From Chitinophagaceae bacterium (lineage in GTDB: Bacteria > Bacteroidota > Bacteroidia > Chitinophagales > Chitinophagaceae): a stretch of 64,000 nt of DNA. Positions 28,219-38,008 of this stretch are shown here, piece by piece (positions within the stretch are counted from its first letter, which is position 1; every line of letters begins with the position of its first letter). A model generated the notes under the pieces. The model was not told the origin of the DNA. It ran no database searches and saw only the letters and a program-made list of their open reading frames with translations. A program made the position numbers and the translations under genes. The DNA is taken from assembly GCA_016702745.1 (NCBI GenBank), contig JADJDJ010000002.1, positions 868,001 to 932,000 of the forward strand, read 5' to 3'.

Positions 28219-29835
28219 ATGATCAGTACGAAACATTTGAGATCAGACCTCCCGGCAGGGCTGGTTGTTTTCCTGGTAGCACTTCCTTTATGTTTGGGAA
28301 TTTCTATTGCCAGTGGTGCCACTCCCTTTAGCGGTCTGATTGCCGGAATTATCGGCGGACTGGTGGTAGGTGCTTTAAGTAATTCTCCGCTTAGTGTTAG
28401 CGGCCCTGCAGCCGGACTGGCCACATTGGTTGCCGGTGCCATCACTGCAATTGGTGGCCTGGAAAATTATAACCTCTTCCTTTGTGCAGTCGTGCTGGCT
28501 GGTCTGATCCAGATAGTACTGGGAGTACTGAAACTGGGAGGCATTGCCAACTATATCCCCGGCAGTGTTATCAAGGGGATGCTGACCAGTATCGGTATCC
28601 TGATTATTGCCAAACAGATTCCGCATGCTTTTGGGAGAGACACCGATGAGCAGGGGCATGTGACGGAATTATTTCCATATGGAAATGAAGACTGGCATGA
28701 GCTGCTCAGTCCTTTACAGAAAGTGGAAGTGGGAGTAGCTGTCATTTCAGTCATTTCGATTCTGATCATGATTTTTTGGGATCGCTCCAAACTGAAGAAA
28801 AGACTTCCCTATATTCCAAGCGCCCTTGTGGCAGTAATTGCCGCTGTGGTGATCAATCAGATCTGGTTAAGTATGGGAAGTAAGCTGCAGATCTCTGAGT
28901 CATCTCACCTGGTAAACCTGCCGGTAGCTAAAAGTCCGCAGGAATTCATGGGTTTCTTCACCCTTCCTGATTTCAGCGGCTTCACCAACGGTACCGTGAT
29001 CATGTATGGGTTTATCATTGCCATCATTGCCTCACTCGAAACCCTGCTGAGTATTGAAGCTATTGATAACCTGGATCCGGAACGCCGGGTCACCAGTACC
29101 AACCGGGAACTGATGGCGCAGGGTGTGGGAAATTCTATTTCTGGTTTAATCGGAGGCTTACCAATTACCAGTGTGATTGTGCGCAGCAGTGCCAATGTAA
29201 ACGCAGGGGCAAAAACGAAAATGTCTACTATCATTCATGCTTCCCTCTTACTGGTCAGTGTGATCCTGATTCCGTTTTTACTGAATAAGATTCCGCTGGC
29301 TTCACTGGCCGCCATCCTGATTCTGACCGGATGGAAACTGGCTAAGCCTTCCGTGTTCATGGGATTCTGGAAAGCCGGGAAGTATCAGTTTATTCCTTTT
29401 ATTGTAACCGTGGTTGTTATTATCGCTATTGACCTGTTCAAGGTAATGCCGGTATTAAGCGGTAAAGGACTGGTGATTGGTGTGCTGGCCGGCATTGTTG
29501 CCGCTACCGGTGCGATCCTGCATGGTAATCTGAAGAATTCATATTATTTCCATGCGGCCCGCCACAAAGAAGGAGATACAATTAATATCCGGTTATCTGA
29601 AGAGGTTTCCTTCCTGAATAAAGCGGCCATCCGGCAAACACTGGATCATATGCCCAAAGATTCTTCCGTCATCATTGATGCCTCCAATACCAAGTATATT
29701 GATTATGATGTATTGGAACTGATCAAGGAATTCAGGAATATCAAAGCGCCGCTGAAAAATATTAAACTGGAACTGAAAGGTTTCAGGGAGGTTTACAAGA
29801 TTCAAAATGCATCGATGGTGAGCTCAGGACACTAA
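28219..29835 (+). CDS. SulP family anion (probable bicarbonate) transporter with STAS domain
   Basis: 538 residues with about 12 hydrophobic helices. SulP signatures include LPLCLGISIASGATPFSGLI, SGPAAGLATLV, PGSVIKGMLTSIGI and ASLETLLSIEAIDNLDP. A cytoplasmic STAS-like domain follows from about residue 450 (INIRLSEEVSFLNKAAI ... SSVIIDASNTKYIDYDVLELI). The family carries sulfate, bicarbonate or other anions; the position between a carbonic anhydrase and dabA favours bicarbonate, by inference. The stop is nine bases before the dabA start. Confidence 0.92.
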   Translation: MISTKHLRSDLPAGLVVFLVALPLCLGISIASGATPFSGLIAGIIGGLVVGALSNSPLSVSGPAAGLATLVAGAITAIGGLENYNLFLCAVVLAGLIQIVLGVLKLGGIANYIPGSVIKGMLTSIGILIIAKQIPHAFGRDTDEQGHVTELFPYGNEDWHELLSPLQKVEVGVAVISVISILIMIFWDRSKLKKRLPYIPSALVAVIAAVVINQIWLSMGSKLQISESSHLVNLPVAKSPQEFMGFFTLPDFSGFTNGTVIMYGFIIAIIASLETLLSIEAIDNLDPERRVTSTNRELMAQGVGNSISGLIGGLPITSVIVRSSANVNAGAKTKMSTIIHASLLLVSVILIPFLLNKIPLASLAAILILTGWKLAKPSVFMGFWKAGKYQFIPFIVTVVVIIAIDLFKVMPVLSGKGLVIGVLAGIVAATGAILHGNLKNSYYFHAARHKEGDTINIRLSEEVSFLNKAAIRQTLDHMPKDSSVIIDASNTKYIDYDVLELIKEFRNIKAPLKNIKLELKGFREVYKIQNASMVSSGH

Positions 29836-29844
29836 AAGAATAAA

Positions 29845-32396
29845 ATGGCCAAACAATTTGATGAAGAACATGCCCTGCATGAATTGAAGCATTACCTGCC
29901 TTCCCAGCAGGCATTGAAAGATTTTATTCATCACAATTCACTGCATGCCTTTCAGCACATGCGGTTTTATGACGCCATTTTTAAAGCAGCCGGAATTTTT
30001 GGTTTCCAGGTGCATCTGCTGCTAACCGAATATCGTGCCCTGTACCGCAGCGGCCGGATCCGGGAAGATATCCTGGAATTTATACTCAGGCGGAGGCAAA
30101 AAGATCCTGCCATCTGGAAGCAAAAAATGCTGGAAGCCACTTATGATACTTCCCTTCATCCGCGAATCGGCCGGCTTCGTAAAAACTGGAAAGAGCTGTA
30201 CCAACTTGACCTGGACAATCAGGTACACCCGCTCTTATTCCGCATCAGTTGTGCCTTTTTGGATCAGGGCATTGCAATAGACTCTTTTCCGATAGCCGGG
30301 AAGAATTTTACAGCAAGCCTGCAGGAACTGGAACAAAAAGCCCGGTTAGTTTTTTCAGAACAAAAGCTGTAAGACAACTATTCCTTTCCGGGAATTATTC
30401 AATTCAATCCCTCCTGCAGCAAATTGTAGGAAAGGAAGAATATTTTGAACAGTATTTGTTTGATCAGGCTTTTGCCCATCATGGCTGGAGCGGACTGGTC
30501 AGCGCGGTGGAAGACAATCCGCATACCCTGCTTGACCGGAAACAAATTACACTGCGTGAGTTCATCGCGTTTGAACTGCTGATGGAACTGGATGTTTTAA
30601 ACGATGTCTTAGGTAAACACCGGGTGCCGCTGGCTGAAAAACTGAAAGAAGCCCCGCTTGATCTGTTTGCTGATTTACCCCGGACTGAGTATACAGAAAT
30701 CATTGAATGCTGGCAGGAAGCTTTCGAATGGAGCTATTATGATTCGGTGCTGAAAGGACTCCTGCTTGCAGGCCAGCGCGACCGTTTATCCATCCGCAAT
30801 CACCAGCAATCAGCCGAGGCAGACCATAAAAGTTTCCAGGCCGTTTTTTGTATTGATGAAAGAGAGGATTCCATCCGGCGGCATATTGAAGCCGTTGATA
30901 AATGTTGTGAAACTTTCGGAGCCCCTGGTTTTTTTGGTGTTGAATTTTATTTTCAGCAGGAGGGCAGCAAATTTTACGACAAACTTTGTCCGGCCCCCGT
31001 TACCCCCAAGTACTTGATTAAGGAATCCGGTGCCATCTTACCGGATCATCACGAACCCCTGTACAGTAAACACACACATGGTTTATTTACCGGTTTCTTT
31101 CTGAGTGTAACCTATGGATTCTGGGCCCTGGCCAAGAAACTGCAAATGATGTTTAATCCCAAAATGAGTCCGGCCATTTCCAATGCTTACGGACATATGG
31201 ACCGGCAGTCGGCACTGACCATTGTGAATAAAAATCCGGAAGACCTTGAAAATGGTTTACAGATTGGGTATACAACCGAAGAGATGGCTCTTCGGGCAGA
31301 AAATTTTTTAAGAGGCATAGGGTTGGTCAAATCCTTTGCGCCGATCGTCTATATAGTTGCACATGGCAGCAGCAGTGCCAATAATCCACACCATGGTGCC
31401 CATGATTGTGGTGCCTGCAGTGGCCGCCCCGGTGCGACTAATGCGAGGGTGATGGCATTTATTCTCAATCATGATGAAGTCAGAAAGATGCTGCAGGAAA
31501 AGGGAATTCATCTTCCTGCTGCCACGCGTTTTATTGGCGCCATGCATGATACGGCAGCTGATGTGATGGGATATTATGACGACAACGATCTAAACGAAGC
31601 AACGGCAGCAGCACATATTATCCATCAGCAGCATTTTGAAACGGCTTTAAACCTGAATGCCAAGGAAAGAAGCCGGCGCTTTGCCTCCATCAATTCAAAA
31701 CAGGAACTGGAGCAGGTACGCAAAGCCATTCATAGCCGGTCGGTTTCTTTGTTTGAACCCAGACCTGAACTGGGACATGGTACCAATACACTCGCCATCA
31801 TCGGCAGAAGAGCAACCAGTAAGGGATTATTCCTTGACCGACGCGCTTTTCTCAACAGCTATGATTATACCACAGATCCCGACGGTAGTATCCTGTCGGC
31901 CGTGATGCGGCCCATCGGATTGGTATGCGGCGGGATAAATCTGGAATATTATTTTTCAAGAGTGGATAATATCAAACTGGGGGCTGGAACCAAACTCCCA
32001 CATAATGTGATGGGATTGTTTGCTGTAGCCAATAGCAGCGATGGGGATCTCCGGCCCGGACTACCCTGGCAGATGATCGAAGTACATGATCCGGTTCGTC
32101 TGCTGGTTATTGTCGAGCATCAGCCTGAGATCGTGTTGAAAGCCATTCAGTCATCACCCGAAGTATTTGAATGGTACCGGAATGAATGGGTGCATATCGT
32201 GGCCCTGCATCCCGGAGAACAACAGTTTTATTATTTCCGGAACGGTGTTTTTGAAAAGTATGAACCCATTACGGCTGCCAGTGAAATCGGAACGATTCAT
32301 AATATGGAAGCGTTTATTGAAGACGCCCGTGAAATGGAGACCAATCATATTGTGGACGCTACCGAGGAAAATTTACCCGTGTACCTGTTGGATTAA
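29845..32396 (+). CDS. dabA: Inorganic carbon transporter subunit DabA (DUF2309); frame interrupted near 30366
   Basis: About 850 residues when joined. The first frame (MAKQFDEEHALHELKHYLP...) ends at 30372; the second resumes AVRQLFLSGNYSIQSLL, and restoring one G at 30366 (AAAAGCTG to AAAAGGCTG) joins them. DabA is a membrane-associated zinc protein related to beta-carbonic anhydrases. The Cys-x-Asp pair (FCIDEREDS) and the later His and Cys (VAHGSSSANN ... CGACSGRPGATNAR) match the four zinc-site residues described for Halothiobacillus DabA. With DabB it converts CO2 to bicarbonate in an energy-coupled, one-way manner. No membrane helices, as expected. Confidence 0.93.
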
Positions 32397-32400
32397 TCAA

Positions 32401-32421
32401 CTACCGGGAAATTTCCGGTAG
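32401..32421 (+). promoter_or_regulatory. Intercistronic hairpin between dabA and dabB
   Basis: CTACCGG / CCGGTAG, a perfect seven-base stem around GAAATTT, starts four bases after the dabA stop and ends 12 bases before the dabB ATG. No T-run follows, so it is more likely an mRNA-stability or processing element than a terminator. Confidence 0.5.
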
Positions 32422-32433
32422 AAAAATATAAAA

Positions 32434-34284
32434 ATGAACCTGCTGCTTGTCCTGATTATTGCCATTCCCTTCGTCGCTTTTTTGCTGACCCTGTTTTGGC
32501 AAAACAAGAGCGAAAAGCCGATCGGGCTGATTGTAAGGGTTACCAAACTACTGAATATCGCGGTGGTATTGGCCCTGGCTATTGCCTGGTGGATCAATGG
32601 CCAGCAAGCAGTCAGTTATGAGGTGATCACACTCTACAAGACCAACAACTTTGTTTTTGCCTTTCAATTGTATTATGATGAGATTACCCTGGTTTTTAGT
32701 GTGGTAGGGGCGATATTGTTTTTTCTGGTGGCCACATTCAGCAAATACTATATGCACCGGGACGAAGGCTATAAACGCTTCTTCAATACCATTCTTTTTT
32801 TTGCCACCGGGTATAACCTGATCATTTTCGCCGGCAATTTTGAAACCCTCTTTATTGGTTGGGAAATCAAGGGACTTTGTTCATTCCTGCTCATTGCTTT
32901 TTACCGGAAACGCTATTTACCGGTGAAGAATGCTTTCAAAACGGTTTCTTATTACCGGATCAGTGATCTGTCCATCATCCTGGCCATGTGGATGATGCAT
33001 CACCTGATCCACCAGAATATCAGCTTTGCGCAATTGGGTGATGCAAAAAATGTGGCTGCTGGACAGGCGGGAATGGCCATTTTTATTACAGCTATGTTCA
33101 TTCTGCCATCAATGATTAAGTCGGCCCAGTTTCCCTTTACGTCCTGGTTGCCCCGGGCGATGGAAGGACCGACCAATTCCTCAGCTATATTTTACGGGTC
33201 ACTCAGTGTACATATCGGGGTTTTTGTATTGTTGCGAACCCATCCTTTTTGGGAAGATATGGAATGGGCCAGGATCCTGATTATTACTGTTGGTGCTGTT
33301 ACCGCGATCGTTGCTTCACTTACTGCCAGGGTACAACCTACCGTTAAAACGCAAATTGCCTATGCTTCTGCAGCACAGATCGGATTGATGTTTATTGAAA
33401 TTGCACTCGGATTTCACTGGCTGGTATTACTGCACTTTGCCGGCAATGCATTCCTGAGAACCTATCAGTTACTGGTATCTCCCTCTGTACTCAATTACCT
33501 GGTGCATCATCAGTACTTTCATTATTCACAACCCGGTCAGCAAAAACTATCGAAAATAAAGGCAGCCTTATTTACACTGGGAGTGAAAGAGTGGAATATG
33601 GATAAGCTGATGTATCGTTTCCTCTGGTCTCCTTTCAAATGGCTGGGCCGGCAATTCAGATTCCTGAATGCACCGGTTTATATGATCGTTTTAGGTTTGG
33701 CAGCGGGAATTTTTTTTATAACCGGAATATTACAAACCGAATGGTCATCCTCTTTATCAGCAGCACTACCCATCCTCCTTTTTGTGCTGGCACTGGTTGT
33801 GATTCTTTTTTCATTTGCCAGCAGGCAATCTGCGGCAAGGGCATGGTTTTACCTGCTCATGGGTCATCTTTTTATACTGGCCGCTTTACTGAGTAATTCA
33901 AACGAGATCAAAACATTGGAACTGGTCTTTTATGCAAGCGGTGTACTGGCTGCCTGGTTATTGGGCTATTTCTGTCTGCAAAAAGTAAAGGCTATTGACC
34001 AGGATATCTCACTCCATTATTTTCACGGGTATGTTTATGAAGCAGAAACCACCGGTTTGTTTTTTCTGATTGCCGCTATCGGTATGCTGGGCTTTCCGGT
34101 TACGGCTGCCTTTATTGGTATGGATGTATTGTTTACGTATATCCATCATGACCAACTGGCCCATATCATTCTGCTGGCACTCTGTTTTGTATTTATAGAG
34201 TTGTCTGCTTTCCGGATTTTGTTGCGCATCTTCCTGGGTCCACATAAAAAGCTGGATCATCCCGTAGCGTTCAGGAGTTCTTAA
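32434..34284 (+). CDS. dabB: DabB, proton-conducting membrane subunit (NuoL-like)
   Basis: 616 residues with about 14-16 hydrophobic helices. The NuoL/Mrp antiporter core is plain (NLIIFAGNFETLFIGWEIKG, then SAQFPFTSWLPRAMEGPTNSSA and FYGSLSVHIGVFVLLR). No other complex I gene is near, and the gene follows dabA by 37 bases, which identifies it as DabB, the cation-translocating partner that couples ion flow to DabA activity. It ends tail-to-tail, overlapping by four bases, with the second SulP gene, so transcription of the two converges. Confidence 0.93.
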   Translation: MNLLLVLIIAIPFVAFLLTLFWQNKSEKPIGLIVRVTKLLNIAVVLALAIAWWINGQQAVSYEVITLYKTNNFVFAFQLYYDEITLVFSVVGAILFFLVATFSKYYMHRDEGYKRFFNTILFFATGYNLIIFAGNFETLFIGWEIKGLCSFLLIAFYRKRYLPVKNAFKTVSYYRISDLSIILAMWMMHHLIHQNISFAQLGDAKNVAAGQAGMAIFITAMFILPSMIKSAQFPFTSWLPRAMEGPTNSSAIFYGSLSVHIGVFVLLRTHPFWEDMEWARILIITVGAVTAIVASLTARVQPTVKTQIAYASAAQIGLMFIEIALGFHWLVLLHFAGNAFLRTYQLLVSPSVLNYLVHHQYFHYSQPGQQKLSKIKAALFTLGVKEWNMDKLMYRFLWSPFKWLGRQFRFLNAPVYMIVLGLAAGIFFITGILQTEWSSSLSAALPILLFVLALVVILFSFASRQSAARAWFYLLMGHLFILAALLSNSNEIKTLELVFYASGVLAAWLLGYFCLQKVKAIDQDISLHYFHGYVYEAETTGLFFLIAAIGMLGFPVTAAFIGMDVLFTYIHHDQLAHIILLALCFVFIELSAFRILLRIFLGPHKKLDHPVAFRSS

Positions 34285-35947
34285 GGTCGTTGCTGTTCAT
34301 CCAGCAGGGTTTGTGAACGCTCCAGCGCTTCCGTAAAACTATCTGTAATATTGGCCTTGCCTATGGCAAATAGCAAGCGGGCTGTTTGCAGCTCTTCCAT
34401 CACCTGTTTACTATGTACTTCTGATAATATCAACCTGGTACCCCGGTGTTTGGCGTCTTTATATACTTCTTCAATGGTCTTGATACCGGTAGCATCAATG
34501 ATGGGAACCTGCCGCATCCGGATGATCAGCACCTTTGGTTTTTTTTCAATGAATTTAATAGCGTCTTTGAATTTATAGGCAGCGCCAAAAAATAAAGGGC
34601 CGGTAATTTCAAAAACTTCCACGCCTGCAGGAATCACAAAATCGCTTAGTGCATCCTTATCTTTATTCACATTTCCTTCTCCGGAATCGTTCGTCAGCAT
34701 ATTGACATCACTGAACTGAATCATTTTTCGCATAAACAGAAAAACGGCCAGCAACATACCTATTTCAATGGCCACCGTAAGATCCACCAGTACGGTCAGG
34801 AAAAAAGTGGTGAGCAATACAGCCACATCTCCATGCGGACCACGGAGAACAGACCTGAAGTGCCGCCATTCACTCATATTATAAGCGACCACAACCAGTA
34901 TACCTGCCAGTGTGCCCATGGGAATCAGGGCCGCCCATTTACCGGCAAAAAGCATGATCAGCAATAAGGTAATGGCATGTACTATTCCGGCAACCGGCGT
35001 TCTTCCTCCGTTTTTTACATTGGTCACTGTACGGGCAATGGCTCCGGTGGCGGAATACCTCCAAACAGTGAAGAGAAAATATTCGCCGTACCCTGGCCAA
35101 TCAGTTCCATATTTGATTTGTGATTGCCTCCGATCATACCATCGGCTACCACAGCTGATAAAAGGGATTCAATTCCTCCCAGCAGGGCAATGGTGAAGGC
35201 CGGTTGTACCAGTTTCTTGATGGTATCAAAATCAATCGAGGGAAGTTCCGGTGCAGGTAAAGAAGAAGGGATGCTTCCAAAGCGACTACCAATGGTTTCT
35301 ACGGGGAGATGCAGGAGCTGAACGGCAGCCGTGGTGAGCAGGATGGCAATCAGCGAGCCCGGGATTTTATGTGAAATCCTTGGCCAAAGCTGGATGATGG
35401 CTACCGTCAATACTGCAATTCCCAGTACATAAAAATTGGTACTGCTGAAATGCTGGAAAAAAGCACCCCATTTATCAGTGAAATCTGCCGGTACCACACC
35501 CATTTCCAGTCCCAGAAAATCTTTTACCTGTGAGGAGAATATCACCAGCGCAATACCGCTGGTAAAACCAATAATCAATGGATGAGGAATAAATTTGATG
35601 ACGGATCCCAGCCGGGCCAGTCCCATCAGGATCAGCATGATCCCAGCCATAAAAGTGGCAATGATCAGTCCGCTGACACCATGGGTTTGCACAATGCCAT
35701 ATACAATCACGATAAATGCACCCGTGGGTCCACCGATCTGAACGCGGCTTCCGCCAAGGGCAGAGATAATAAAACCGGCGATCACCGCTGTGTATAATCC
35801 CTTCTCCGGAGAAACCCCGGAAGCGATGGCAAAAGCAATGGCCAATGGCAGGGCAACGATGCCAACAATAATTCCGGCCATCAGGTCTTTTGAAAACTGG
35901 GGCCGGGTATAGTTTTTTAATGTATCAAATAACTTGGGTCTGAACAT
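34281..35947 (-). CDS. Second SulP family anion transporter with STAS domain; frame interrupted near 35051
   Basis: About 555 residues from the ATG at 35947 (MFRPKLFDTLKNYTRPQF). SulP signatures: VGIVALPLAIAFAIASGVSP, IGGPTGAFIVIVYG, FIPHPLIIGFTSGIALVIF and GGIESLLSAVVADGMIGG. The STAS domain near the C-terminus contains IRMRQVPIIDATGIKTIEEV. The two frames meet at SLFGGIP: adding one base near 35051 gives GGIPATGAIARTVTNVKNGG. It is a different subfamily from the SulP at 28219 and resembles sequences annotated as sodium-independent anion transporters. Substrate (sulfate or bicarbonate) is undecided. Confidence 0.9.
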
Positions 35948-36139
35948 TGTCAAAGAATCAGTAAGAAGAAAATCGATTCGAATGCAATTTACTTAATATA
36001 TTTTTTATGTATTAATATGATTGCCCGTCATTCAAAACAGGGAAGGAACTACATTGATAAAAAAGTATTTTTCAGCAGCTGTTTTGGCATTCACTGTATT
36101 AACTTGCTACCGGTTATTGATTTACCTAAATGAAGGGTT

Positions 36140-36883
36140 ATGAAAAGATGCTTTGTTTTATTTTTCCTGTTCCAATCCCTTGCGGGAAATGCACAGAATG
36201 ACCGGCTGAATGACAGAAATAATACCAACTGGCTGCAGTCATTTAACACGATTAAACTCAGTAAAAAATGGAGCCTTCATGCAGAATACCAGTGGCGCCG
36301 TGAACAGGGATTCAAAAACTGGCAGCAGAGTTTGTTAAGGGTCGGGGCTAATTATAAAATCAATGATCAGATTACAGCGCATCTGGGGTATGGATGGATC
36401 CTGACCTATCCTTATGGAGATTATCCGATTGCTGCTGCAGGAACATTTCCGGAGCATCGGCTCTATGAGCAAATCAGTTTCCGTCAACCCCTGAATAAAT
36501 GGGTATTTACCCATCGGTTCCGGATTGAACAACGTTGGTTAAGAAGAAGAACCGGAGTGGCTGAGCCACCGGATTATGAATGGTACTTCCTGCACCGGTT
36601 TCGTTATCAGTTCAGGTCCCAATACGCCTTCTGGACAAAGGGGGATCGCCAATTTTACGGTGCAGCTGCGGATGAAATTTTTATCGGGGCGGGTAAAAAC
36701 CTGGGGGTGAATATTTTTGATCAGAACCGGATCTTCCTCCTGCTGGGATATAAACTGAACAAAAGGGTTTCCCTGGAAGCGGGGTATTTCAACCAAACGC
36801 TGCAACAGGGAAGAAGAATCAATAACCAGACCATCATGCAACGCAATAACGGCCTGGTCCTTTCATCAATTCTTCAGCTTTGA
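36140..36883 (+). CDS. DUF2490-type outer-membrane protein
   Basis: 247 residues with signal peptide (MKRCFVLFFLFQSLAGNAQ). The mature part is rich in aromatic, basic beta strands: NTNWLQSFNTIKLSKKWSLH, EYQWRREQGFKNWQQS, RFRIEQRWLRR, HRFRYQFRSQYAF. These are the marks of DUF2490 barrels. It ends in LSSILQL. It sits tail-to-tail, two bases from the TerC gene. A channel role for anions in the neighbouring uptake island is possible but only by location. Confidence 0.8.
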   Translation: MKRCFVLFFLFQSLAGNAQNDRLNDRNNTNWLQSFNTIKLSKKWSLHAEYQWRREQGFKNWQQSLLRVGANYKINDQITAHLGYGWILTYPYGDYPIAAAGTFPEHRLYEQISFRQPLNKWVFTHRFRIEQRWLRRRTGVAEPPDYEWYFLHRFRYQFRSQYAFWTKGDRQFYGAAADEIFIGAGKNLGVNIFDQNRIFLLLGYKLNKRVSLEAGYFNQTLQQGRRINNQTIMQRNNGLVLSSILQL

Positions 36884-36885
36884 GA

Positions 36886-37632
36886 TTACTGCTGATTTTT
36901 CTTTTCTTCAAAATGTTCATTCAGCTGAACCGGATGGGATGATTTTCCGGCAACCTTCATTTGAATGACATCTACAAGTAGCGCAAAAGCCATGGCAAAA
37001 TAGACATAGCCCTTGGGGATATGCACATCAAATCCCTCCACCAGCAAGGTGAAACCAATCAGCATCAGAAAACTGAGTGCCAGAACTTTAAATGCCGGAT
37101 GTTTGTTCACAAAATTACTGATGGGGGCCGCCGCTACTAACATGATCATCACGGTTACAATCACAGCTGTGTACATCACCCAGATCTGATCTACCAATCC
37201 TACTGCTGTGATGATAGAGTCCACCGAAAATATAAGATCCAATAAGAGGATCTGACCGATGATATTCCGCAAAGAGGCTTTTTTGATTTTATGATCACGG
37301 TCGGCATGATCACCCTCCATTTTATGCCAGATCTCTTTCGTGCTTTTCCAGATCAGGAACAAACCACCCAGGATCAGGCTCAGGTCTTTTCCACTGAGAC
37401 TGGTTCCCATAAAATTGAAAAGACCCCTGTCCAGTTTCATGATCACTGAAATAGCCGCCAGTAAACCCAGGCGCATGACCATGGCCAGGATTATCCCCCA
37501 GTTCCTGGCTTTTTTTTGCTGATCGGGTGGGAGCTTCCCGGCAAGGATCGAAATAAAAATAATATTATCAATCCCTAATACTACCTCAAGCGCAATCAGG
37601 GTTAACAATGAAATGACGATGGAAGCATCCAT
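36886..37632 (-). CDS. TerC family integral membrane protein
   Basis: 248 residues with seven or more hydrophobic helices. TerC signatures: LLTLIALEVVLGIDNIIFIS at the N-terminus, LLLDLIFSVDSIITAVGLV, and HPAFKVLALSFLMLIGFTLL. Conserved intramembrane Asp residues lie in the GIDN and SVDS motifs. The family is linked to manganese efflux and metalation of exported proteins, and to tellurite resistance. A C-terminal charged tail ends EEKKNQQ. Only shared location ties it to the carbon island. Confidence 0.93.
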   Translation of the reverse strand: MDASIVISLLTLIALEVVLGIDNIIFISILAGKLPPDQQKKARNWGIILAMVMRLGLLAAISVIMKLDRGLFNFMGTSLSGKDLSLILGGLFLIWKSTKEIWHKMEGDHADRDHKIKKASLRNIIGQILLLDLIFSVDSIITAVGLVDQIWVMYTAVIVTVMIMLVAAAPISNFVNKHPAFKVLALSFLMLIGFTLLVEGFDVHIPKGYVYFAMAFALLVDVIQMKVAGKSSHPVQLNEHFEEKKNQQ

Positions 37633-37677
37633 GTGAATGGTTTAAATAAATGTAAATCAAATTACCGGCAAGCTGGT

Positions 37678-37979
37678 TTAGAAGTCGAACAGGTTACTCA
37701 GAAATCCACCGCCTTCATTATCGCGGTTATTTCTTCTTTTGCCACCAAATTGCCCGCCATTATCATCGTCGTCATCTTCATCCTGTTCCCGGTATTTTTT
37801 TTTTTTTTCTTTTCCTGACGCCCTGAAGATTCCTGAGTGCCGGCAGCTCCAGATCTTTCGATGATTTTATCGAGTTCACCCCGGTCGAGCCAGATACCCC
37901 GGCATTTCGGGCAGTAATCAATTTCTACGCCCTGTCTTTCGGTCATTACGAGTGTTTCTTCACAATTAGGACATTTCAT
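37678..37979 (-). CDS. TFIIB-type zinc-ribbon protein; frame slips in a 14-base homopolymer
   Basis: About 100 residues. MKCPNCEETLVM ... IDYCPKCRGIWLDRGELDKIIE is the zf-TFIIB motif with two CxxC pairs. After KKKK the raw frame becomes hydrophobic nonsense. Changing the frame within the T14 run (37795-37808) gives YREQDEDDDDDNGGQFGG ... GGFLSNLFDF, with the stop at 37678-37680; that acidic linker and FLSxLFDF end are typical of the family. Zinc binding is expected; the biological role is unknown. Confidence 0.8.
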
Positions 37980-38008
37980 TTTTATTTGTTTTATGATTAA
38001 ATAATGGG

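Noticed and set aside
32434..34284. NADH dehydrogenase subunit L of respiratory complex I
   Set aside because: No other nuo genes are nearby and it directly follows dabA, so DabB is the better reading.
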